Assembly: GCA_019894765.1 (NCBI GenBank)
Contig: JAGXNT010000029.1
Coordinates: 1 to 8,004, forward strand
Source: Candidatus Heimdallarchaeota archaeon
Lineage (GTDB): Archaea > Asgardarchaeota > Heimdallarchaeia > JABLTI01
Direction: 5' to 3'
DNA length: 8,004 nt
Both the position numbers and the translations under genes were made by a program. The notes under the pieces are model-generated. The model had not been told where the DNA came from, searched no databases, and saw only the letters and a program-made list of their open reading frames with translations. This document shows, one piece after another, positions 1 through 4,498 of this stretch. The number at the start of each line of letters is the position of its first letter. Position 1 is the first letter of the stretch.

Positions 1-80
1 GTAAATAGGTACTTTCCCTACTAATTATTATGAGACTATAGTAGCGTTGAAGGAAAAAACCCCCTTTAAAGTAAAAAAAC

Positions 81-84
81 GGAG
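81..84 (+). promoter_or_regulatory. ribosome binding site deciding the RR1 start
   Basis: GGAG lies 10 nt before ATG 95. It supports the internal ATG over the upstream TTG at 47. RR2 has an identical GGAG 10 nt before an in-frame GTG (1682), so the spacing may be conserved between the paralogues. Confidence 0.5.
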
Positions 85-94
85 AATTACAAAA

Positions 95-559
95 ATGTGC
101 AAAATCATGATTGTCGAGGACAATAACCACATACGAACTCTCTTCAAAAATATCCTAAAGAACAGAGGATATGACATAGTCGACGTTGCCGACGGGGGAA
201 AGGCGATTAAAATATATGATTCCATGGCACAAAAGCCGGAGATAATAGTCGTGGATTATAGACTTCCAACATTAAACGGATTAGAGCTTACCCAAGAGAT
301 TCTCAATCGAGACCCATCTTCAAGGATTCTTATGATCACAGGTGATCCCAAAATCAACGGAAGCGTAGAAACAGAGTATGGTATCAAATTGAGGGCGAAA
401 CCCATACACATGGATGACTTTGTATCCGAAATCGATTTGCTTAACGAAGAAGTAGAATCCGATCGTAAAGAAGATGTTTTACCCAAGACGTCAGGAAGAA
501 ATAGGTATTTTGTCCAGGAAAACGAAATAGGTTATGAATTAAAGATCTACGGTGAGTGA
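95..559 (+). CDS. CheY-like response regulator with C-terminal tail (RR1)
   Basis: Phosphoacceptor receiver (REC) protein of a two-component or phosphorelay system; presumably cytoplasmic. The 154-residue product has the full REC set: acidic pair E8-D9, phosphoacceptor D54 (in VVDYRLP), switch T82 (in MITGDP) and K102 (in AKP). REC ends near residue 116; about 38 residues follow (NEEVESDRK... to the end) that match no output domain I know, and there is no DNA-binding domain. I chose ATG 95 because GGAG at 81-84 sits 10 nt upstream and because the paralogue at 1676 starts at nearly the same residue. An in-frame TTG at 47 would only add a basic 16-residue stretch. It is about 60% identical, without gaps, to RR2 over the REC domain (68 of 112 positions, counted by eye). 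No kinase gene is nearby. The REC assignment is secure; the partner and output are unknown. Confidence 0.93.
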   Translation: MCKIMIVEDNNHIRTLFKNILKNRGYDIVDVADGGKAIKIYDSMAQKPEIIVVDYRLPTLNGLELTQEILNRDPSSRILMITGDPKINGSVETEYGIKLRAKPIHMDDFVSEIDLLNEEVESDRKEDVLPKTSGRNRYFVQENEIGYELKIYGE

Positions 560-621
560 TGTGGGGATTACCGTGAAGGGATTCGTCCTCCTTTCAAGGT
601 AATTACTCACTCTTCGTAGAT
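545..621 (+). repeat. long imperfect palindrome across the RR1 stop codon
   Basis: The arms pair as 545-551 with 615-621 (7 bp, ATCTACG/CGTAGAT), 552-557 with 605-610 (6 bp, GTGAGT/ACTCAC), 567-572 with 598-603 (6 bp, ATTACC/GGTAAT) and 574-580 with 590-596 (7 bp including one G-T). This gives 26 base pairs around a 9-nt loop (581-589). The 5' arm carries a 9-nt bulge (558-566) against one base (604), and the 3' arm a 4-nt bulge (611-614). The RR1 stop TGA (557-559) lies in the 5' arm. There is no T-run after it, so a simple intrinsic terminator is not obvious; an mRNA 3'-end structure, a processed small RNA or a small palindromic mobile repeat are alternatives. Confidence 0.7.
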
Positions 622-718
622 AAAACTCGTATAGTAACTCAGCATCCAGAGTTTCAATCTCTCCCAATAGCAACATCGTAAATATGTATCATATAACTCG
701 TTCAGTAAAAGGAAATTT

Positions 719-780
719 AGAAGAAGCCCCAGGAAGGGAATAGATAAGTTCGTCCAGGAAAAGATTTAGGAAATGAAGGA
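719..780 (+). pseudogene. decayed copy of the RR1 C-terminal tail coding sequence
   Basis: Part of the 560-783 intergenic gap. CAGGAAG at 730 and GTCCAGGAAAA at 752-762 recur in the same order in RR1 (492 and 512-522), 22 and 20 nt apart, and the match continues weakly to ATGAA in both. The reading frame is preserved at the shared core: the copy reads F-V-Q-E-K-I-stop where RR1 reads FVQENEI. There is no receiver domain upstream of it. This is best read as the leftover of a duplicated response-regulator gene; the purine-rich composition makes part of the match possible by chance. Confidence 0.4.
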
Positions 781-783
781 AGA

Positions 784-1284
784 ATGAAGATTCCAAGATT
801 AGTTTACAGAAGAAGCTCAAGAAAACTTACTATAGAGCTTATGCCGACTACTGTTGAATCGAAGACATTATTCCAAGTTTATAATAAGAATAGGCGAATC
901 GATGATTGGAAATCAATCAAAGATGATTTATTAAGGAGAGAAGGGAAGAAATGTTGGATTTGTGATAGGAATGACAACCTGTTACACATTCAAGAGTTCT
1001 GGGATTTTGATGATGTGAAACAAACCATGAAGCTAATAGAAATCCATCACGTTTGCGACTTGTGTCATAAGATCAAACGAACTGATTTCTGGTTTTTCAC
1101 AGATTATGGAAAGGAGCAGTTAAAGAAACTTGGTTACAGCTACGAGGATATCATTAAACATTATTGCAAAGTCAATAAATGCAAATTAAAAGAGTTCGGG
1201 AAGAATTGGCGTAATGCCATTGAAACCTGGAAAACAAGAAATAAGCAAGAGTGGCAGCAAGACTATGGTGAGTTTATATCTTAG
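784..1284 (+). CDS. HNH-like zinc-binding protein, putative nuclease
   Basis: 166 residues. Residues 17-160 follow the layout of a small bacterial family usually annotated as HNH endonuclease: IELMP near the N-terminus, a W-x-x-I/K-rich helix, C57-x-x-C60, the H-x-x-E-x-W-x-x-D-D block (H68-D77), then H88-H89, C91-x-x-C94-H95 and a C-terminal helix with KVN and W...R...W..D (129-160). The four cysteines probably hold one structural zinc, and H88/H89/H95 are candidate catalytic or ligand residues. Cleavage activity is inferred from the family label, not shown. ATG 784 has AGGA at 777-780, only 3 nt away. A later in-frame ATG at 841 would start close to the family's usual N-terminus, so the first 19 residues are uncertain. 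The gene sits between the two response-regulator paralogues on the same strand. No toxin, methyltransferase or phage gene accompanies it. Confidence 0.75.
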   Translation: MKIPRLVYRRSSRKLTIELMPTTVESKTLFQVYNKNRRIDDWKSIKDDLLRREGKKCWICDRNDNLLHIQEFWDFDDVKQTMKLIEIHHVCDLCHKIKRTDFWFFTDYGKEQLKKLGYSYEDIIKHYCKVNKCKLKEFGKNWRNAIETWKTRNKQEWQQDYGEFIS

Positions 1285-1360
1285 CTTGAAAATAACGAAT
1301 TCGATTCACTGAATATGCTCCTACGTGAGAATAAAAAACAAGCTAAATTTTGATTTTTTT
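1281..1360 (+). terminator. stem plus T-run terminating the HNH-like gene
   Basis: TTAGCTTG (1281-1288, containing the stop TAG) pairs perfectly with CAAGCTAA (1339-1346). Inside, TTCAC (1305-1309) can pair with GTGAgAA (1325-1331) with one bulge. The stem is followed by T-rich sequence ending in seven Ts at 1354-1360, which fits archaeal U-tract termination. The outer stem spans about 50 nt, so the T-run is the stronger part of the signal. Confidence 0.5.
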
Positions 1361-1384
1361 GTATAATATCTACATACTCTAGCA

Positions 1385-1392
1385 TTATAAAA
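1385..1392 (+). promoter_or_regulatory. candidate TATA box for the RR2 leader
   Basis: TTATAAAA lies in the otherwise gene-free stretch between the HNH-like gene and RR2. A start about 25 nt downstream would place the two hairpins at 1419-1459 at the head of the transcript. An alternative is TATAATAT near 1362. Assigned from motif and position only. Confidence 0.25.
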
Positions 1393-1418
1393 AGAACTTT
1401 TTCTTACTATTTTATCTC

Positions 1419-1459
1419 GAGAGCATTAATTTGTTCTCAAAACGGATATGAATCCGTTT
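1419..1459 (+). repeat. two adjacent hairpins in the leader before RR2
   Basis: Hairpin 1 is GAGAGCA (1419-1425) with TGTTCTC (1432-1438), 7 bp with one G-T and a 6-nt loop. Hairpin 2 is AAACGGAT (1440-1447) with ATCCGTTT (1452-1459), 8 perfect bp and the tetraloop ATGA. They are one base apart. AGGAG at 1460-1464 follows hairpin 2 directly. They may form a structured 5' leader, an operator or a terminator-like element; no known riboswitch class is recognised. Confidence 0.5.
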
Positions 1460-1461
1460 AG

Positions 1462-1668
1462 GAGAATATTGAGTTCGAAAGATGGAGAACACTTCCCAAG
1501 AGAAACAAATTTGTTGATCTTTACTTTACTTACTGGAGAAAAGCTGTTCAGGAAAAGATGAAGAATATCTTGGATTGGATTGAGGGCTTAGAAAATAAAA
1601 CGAATAACAAATATCCTTCATCTCTCAACTCAATAATTCAACCTTTAACATCCATGAGCACATATTAG
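1462..1668 (+). pseudogene. 69-codon open stretch before RR2, possible gene remnant or small ORF
   Basis: This frame is open from just after a TAG at 1459 to a TAG at 1666-1668, eight bases before the RR2 ATG. It reads as plausible protein: aromatic and charged (for example DLYFTYWRKAVQEKMKNILD), then a polar tail ending STMSTY-like. There is no ATG, GTG or TTG start near its beginning; the first ATG is at 1558, preceded by AGGA at 1550-1553, and would give a 36-residue peptide. It could be a translated leader peptide coupled to RR2, the 3' remnant of a lost gene, or chance. I recognise no family. The rest of the 1285-1675 gap holds the terminator, TATA candidate and hairpins listed separately. 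Confidence 0.3.
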
Positions 1669-1675
1669 GAGAAGG

Positions 1676-2041
1676 ATGAAAGTGTGTAAAATTATGATAG
1701 CTGAAGACGATCCAATAATTCGTAGTTTATTCTCGAAAATACTGAAAAGTAAAGGATACGATACTGTAGAAGCTAAAGATGGTGAGCAAGCCATTAAAAT
1801 CTACGATGATCTTCAAGAGAAACCCGATATCATTGTTCTCGATTTTCGCATGCCTAAAATTAATGGATTAGATGTTACCAAAGAAATACTCAAAAGAGAT
1901 CCTTCAACGAATATACTCATGATAACTGGTGATCCACGAATTAATCGCAAGTACCTATTCGATACTGGAATTAAGTTTAAAGCAAAACCAGTGAGAATGG
2001 ATGATTTTCTAAGTGAGATTCAGCACTTTGCACAAATTTAA
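1676..2041 (+). CDS. single-domain CheY-like response regulator (RR2)
   Basis: A stand-alone receiver protein of 121 residues, the usual size of a bare REC domain. Acidic pair E10-D11 (D12 beside it), phosphoacceptor D56 (in VLDFRMP), switch T84 (in MITGDP) and K104 (in AKP) are all present, so it should be phosphorylatable. It lacks an output domain and lacks the tail of RR1. The ITGDPxIN and AIKIYD blocks are shared with RR1 and set the pair apart from generic REC domains, pointing to a lineage-specific duplication. The start is ambiguous: ATG 1676 follows AGGAG (1667-1671) by 4 nt and AAGG immediately, while GTG 1682 is 10 nt from the same GGAG and aligns with the RR1 start; the difference is two residues. 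The end faces the M23 gene with 34 bp between. Confidence 0.93.
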   Translation: MKVCKIMIAEDDPIIRSLFSKILKSKGYDTVEAKDGEQAIKIYDDLQEKPDIIVLDFRMPKINGLDVTKEILKRDPSTNILMITGDPRINRKYLFDTGIKFKAKPVRMDDFLSEIQHFAQI

Positions 2042-2075
2042 TTTCTAATTCTTGTAATTCATTGGAACTTACATA

Positions 2076-2699
2076 TCAAACACTAGTTGTATTGCAAGCA
2101 ACTCCACCGTCACCGTATTGTGCCCATAAGGTATCAAAAAGTGCTTTAGCTGAGGACGATAGGAATAAATACGGGCACACATCATTTCCATTTTCTTTCA
2201 TACCAAAATGAATGTGGGTCCCTTCTCCATGATATAGAAGCTTACCAATAACATCTCCTCTTGAGACCTTTTGACCCACTTCAACATAGATTTCAGCAAG
2301 CTGAAGACTTCCATAGGTTTCATTTAGTGCCCATGATTCAAACACACAATCAAAAGTATATTTCCAATTGTATGCTAATCCCACATTTGTTTGCCAATGT
2401 CCACCACCATCATTAAACCAGAATTTAATTCCTCTTACTCGCATATCGCACCAAGCAATGATGTAAACAGAAGCATTACACCCATAATCTATACCATTGT
2501 GTAAATCCATCCATGGTTTTGGGCCATAACTTCCCATGATATGAATAACATCAGTGTTTGCTATTGGAAAGCCCATGCTGGGTGGATCACTACTCCTGGT
2601 AGCCGGCCACACTCGAAAGAGAAGATAACCCCCACCACTACCAATGATTACGAAAATAATACTGAATACTATAAGGATAGTTTTCTTCTTGCGAGACAT
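2076..2699 (-). CDS. membrane-anchored M23-family (lysostaphin-fold) metallopeptidase
   Basis: Zinc-dependent endopeptidase fold, placed outside the cell by an N-terminal anchor. From ATG 2699 it has 207 residues: basic MSRKKK, one hydrophobic segment (about 7-29, rich in I/V then GSGGG), a short linker, then the M23 core. Motifs are H67-x3-D71 (in LHNGIDYG), the G-x-K-V-x-x-G-D-V-I-G strand (142-152) and H162-x-H164 (in GTHIHFGM), so both the zinc ligands (H67, D71, H164) and the catalytic histidine H162 are intact. Five cysteines in the outer part could form disulfides. I prefer 2699 to the in-frame ATG at 2747 because the basic residues then lead the membrane segment in standard order; neither has a Shine-Dalgarno motif, and an A/T-rich TATA-like stretch lies about 25 nt upstream of 2699. 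It follows the SDR gene on the same strand. The substrate is unknown; archaea generally lack murein. Confidence 0.9.
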   Translation of the reverse strand: MSRKKKTILIVFSIIFVIIGSGGGYLLFRVWPATRSSDPPSMGFPIANTDVIHIMGSYGPKPWMDLHNGIDYGCNASVYIIAWCDMRVRGIKFWFNDGGGHWQTNVGLAYNWKYTFDCVFESWALNETYGSLQLAEIYVEVGQKVSRGDVIGKLLYHGEGTHIHFGMKENGNDVCPYLFLSSSAKALFDTLWAQYGDGGVACNTTSV

Positions 2700-2782
2700 A
2701 ATTAATTGATTAGAGAAATAAAATAATAATAGTATCGGTGTTAGCATTAAATGATGATTTCTGATAAATTTGTATTATTATT

Positions 2783-3595
2783 TTATTTACGCTTTTTTCT
2801 TTTAGAAAACATCATCCTATAAGCAAAAATTAGGATACGTTTTGGGAGCTTACGCATAAAGAATGCCAATAATTTATTTCTAAAGCCAGGAATACAATAG
2901 ACTTTCCCTTTCTTCAAAGCTTTTAGAGATATTTCCACAACTTTCTCTGCAGTCATGAATTTTCTCCTATAAACAGGATGTCCAGACTCGTACCCCATTT
3001 TTTTATGAAAATCAGTTATTGTGAAGCCAGGACATAATGCTTGAATCTTTATACCCTTTTTTCTTAATAAAAGATCAAGTGATTCAGAAAGATAATTTAA
3101 AGAAATTTTAGTTGTACTATACATGACCCCTGGACTGGGAGAGAAAGATCCTATTGAAGAGACATTTATTATCACACCTTTTCCATTTTTCAACATATTT
3201 GGAATAACCGCGTGTGCAAGTTTTATAGGAGCAATAGTATGAACCTTAACCATATTGATATGGTCTTCAATCGGTATTTTATAAAACGCTCCATTCCCTC
3301 CGCCAAAACCAGCATTATTAATTAGTATTTCAAGGTTAGGAGTATTTTTTATTCGTTCTTCAACAATTGCTAGCTCATTTTCCTTTTCAAGATTAATTAA
3401 CATGTACTCAGCATTGATTCCCTTTGTATCTTCAAGTTCTTTACAAAGTTTTACTAGAAGCTCTTCTCTGCGAGCAATAAGAATTAAATCAAAACCATCA
3501 TCTGCAAGTCTGCGAGCAAAAGCAGCTCCTATTCCACTTGATGCACCAGTTATTAGTGCTTTTGATTTTGTTTCTACAATTGCATTTTCAGTCAT
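2783..3595 (-). CDS. short-chain dehydrogenase/reductase (classical SDR)
   Basis: NAD(P)-dependent oxidoreductase, 270 residues, close to the DltE-like (COG0300) group. The Rossmann motif TGASSGIG is at 16-23, NNAG at 93-96, the catalytic serine at S146/S147 (INVSSIGS), Y159-x3-K163 (YSTTK) and PG at 189-190. R42-R43 after the second strand suggest preference for NADP(H). Odd point: the position usually held by the catalytic Asn (V-N-x-x-A-P helix) is H119 here (KVHTIAP). The C-terminus is hydrophobic then very basic (FFMRKLP... ending KRKKRK), which may bring the protein to the membrane. ATG 3595 has no Shine-Dalgarno motif. The flavin-reductase-like gene lies 79 bp upstream and the M23 gene follows, all co-directional, so a shared transcript is possible. 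The alcohol, keto or acyl substrate cannot be read from the sequence. Confidence 0.95.
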   Translation of the reverse strand: MTENAIVETKSKALITGASSGIGAAFARRLADDGFDLILIARREELLVKLCKELEDTKGINAEYMLINLEKENELAIVEERIKNTPNLEILINNAGFGGGNGAFYKIPIEDHINMVKVHTIAPIKLAHAVIPNMLKNGKGVIINVSSIGSFSPSPGVMYSTTKISLNYLSESLDLLLRKKGIKIQALCPGFTITDFHKKMGYESGHPVYRRKFMTAEKVVEISLKALKKGKVYCIPGFRNKLLAFFMRKLPKRILIFAYRMMFSKRKKRK

Positions 3596-3674
3596 TATTA
3601 ATCAGCGAGAAAAGTTAGTTTTTATGTTTTAAAAGTTTATTAAGAAAGTACGATGGACTAGCAACTCTCTTGAT

Positions 3675-4241
3675 TTATTCTTTGTATTCCTTTCCTAACT
3701 TGAAAGCATCAGCTAATTTTTCACCAACAGACCAATATGAAGGATGTCCCTCAATACCAAAGTAGATAATTGGATTCATCTTTTTCACATCAGGTTTTCC
3801 ATCAGTCAGATATTTTTCATCAATATACGTATTAACCGCAGTTCCAATCACAATAAAATGATCAGGTAACTCAATTATGTCCTTAACAGAAAGCTCGATG
3901 TTAATAGTGCAATCTTTGACCATAGGAGCTTTTGTTTCACCATAAAATAATTTGAAAAGCTTAGATTTGTCAGCTATCCTTCCTGAAGTAATCCCAATGT
4001 AATCGGTTTCTTTTATGATGTTAGCAGAAGGAAAATTTAAACTGAATATTTTGTTTTTTCGGATCCCTTCCATTGTAAGATATTTAACATTTATAGATGC
4101 CATCCAAGTGGGAGGGGTTCGATTTAAGCGACTTACCCAAGTACAAGTCATGAAATTTGGTTTTTCATCCACTATTGCTCCAATAATTGTAGCAGGCATT
4201 TGATATGGAGAAAATCTTTGATCCAGTTTTATTTTTGTCAT
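3675..4241 (-). CDS. flavin reductase-like FMN-binding split-barrel protein
   Basis: Flavin reductase domain (PF01613-type), a fold that binds FMN and usually passes electrons from NAD(P)H to flavin or to a partner. Family signatures are in order: PNFMTCTW (28-35), N-R-T-P-P-T-W (40-46), IFSLNFPS (65-72), D-K-S-K-L-F (91-96), HFIVIG (128-133) and Y-F-G...YWSVG (160-173). Length from ATG 4241 is 188 residues, normal for the family. An in-frame ATG at 4268 would add nine residues; AAAGGA at about 4254-4259 lies upstream of 4241 while nothing comparable precedes 4268, so the shorter form is preferred with moderate certainty. It is the first gene of the trio with the SDR and M23 genes. Archaeal members of this fold include flavoredoxin-like and bare reductase proteins; which one this is remains open. 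Confidence 0.9.
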   Translation of the reverse strand: MTKIKLDQRFSPYQMPATIIGAIVDEKPNFMTCTWVSRLNRTPPTWMASINVKYLTMEGIRKNKIFSLNFPSANIIKETDYIGITSGRIADKSKLFKLFYGETKAPMVKDCTINIELSVKDIIELPDHFIVIGTAVNTYIDEKYLTDGKPDVKKMNPIIYFGIEGHPSYWSVGEKLADAFKLGKEYKE

Positions 4242-4268
4242 GAAATTCCATTTTCCTTTTATTAACAT

Positions 4269-4450
4269 TTAAAATTAAAACTTAAAAAAAATTGCTTTTA
4301 ATCTTGGTATTAGATGTTAATTCAATTGGATTGTCACTTAATACTCACTAATGTTTCTTCGTATTAACTTATTAATCTATGACTTTAAAAGGAAAATTTC
4401 TTACAAAAAATATTATTCTTTGAGCAAATAAAATCTAGAATTCTTAAATA
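4269..4450. other. gene-free AT-rich spacer with upstream region of the flavin-reductase-like gene
   Basis: Between the terminator hairpin after the surface-protein gene and the flavin-reductase-like gene. It is strongly A/T rich, with A/T runs at 4269-4300 that could hold an archaeal promoter for the minus-strand trio. I see no open reading frame, repeat or RNA gene here. Confidence 0.4.
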
Positions 4451-4490
4451 GAAAAATGAAAGTGGAAAAGAAAGCTCTTTTCCATTTTTA
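4451..4490 (-). terminator. hairpin terminator after the beta-propeller surface gene
   Basis: An 8-bp perfect stem TGGAAAAG (4463-4470 on the plus strand) with CTTTTCCA (4477-4484) and a 6-nt loop, starting 15 bp past the stop codon. On the minus-strand transcript it is followed by a U-rich stretch (five Us, complement of 4452-4456). On the plus strand the pairing extends further with two G-T pairs to 4457/4490, so it could also act from that side. Confidence 0.55.
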
Positions 4491-4498
4491 TATTTTGT

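Noticed and set aside
47..94. TTG start giving RR1 sixteen more N-terminal residues
   Set aside because: The extension is basic and low in complexity, has no counterpart in RR2, and ATG 95 has GGAG at good spacing.
545..621. tRNA-sized element with a 7-bp outer stem
   Set aside because: The arms nest into one long hairpin rather than a cloverleaf, and there is no T-loop sequence or CCA end.
1440..1485. Possible tRNA, because GTTCGAA (1473-1479) looks like a T-loop near small hairpins
   Set aside because: The bases flanking the loop (TTGAG and GATGG) do not form a T-stem, and no acceptor stem or D-arm can be built.
2700..2747. Longer M23 start at ATG 2747
   Set aside because: It would put 16 hydrophobic residues before the basic cluster and the membrane segment, reversing normal signal-anchor order, and it has no ribosome site.
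3402..4203. Plus-strand frames at 3402-3632 and 4015-4203
   Set aside because: They are antisense shadows of the SDR and flavin-reductase-like genes, whose motifs are complete on the minus strand.
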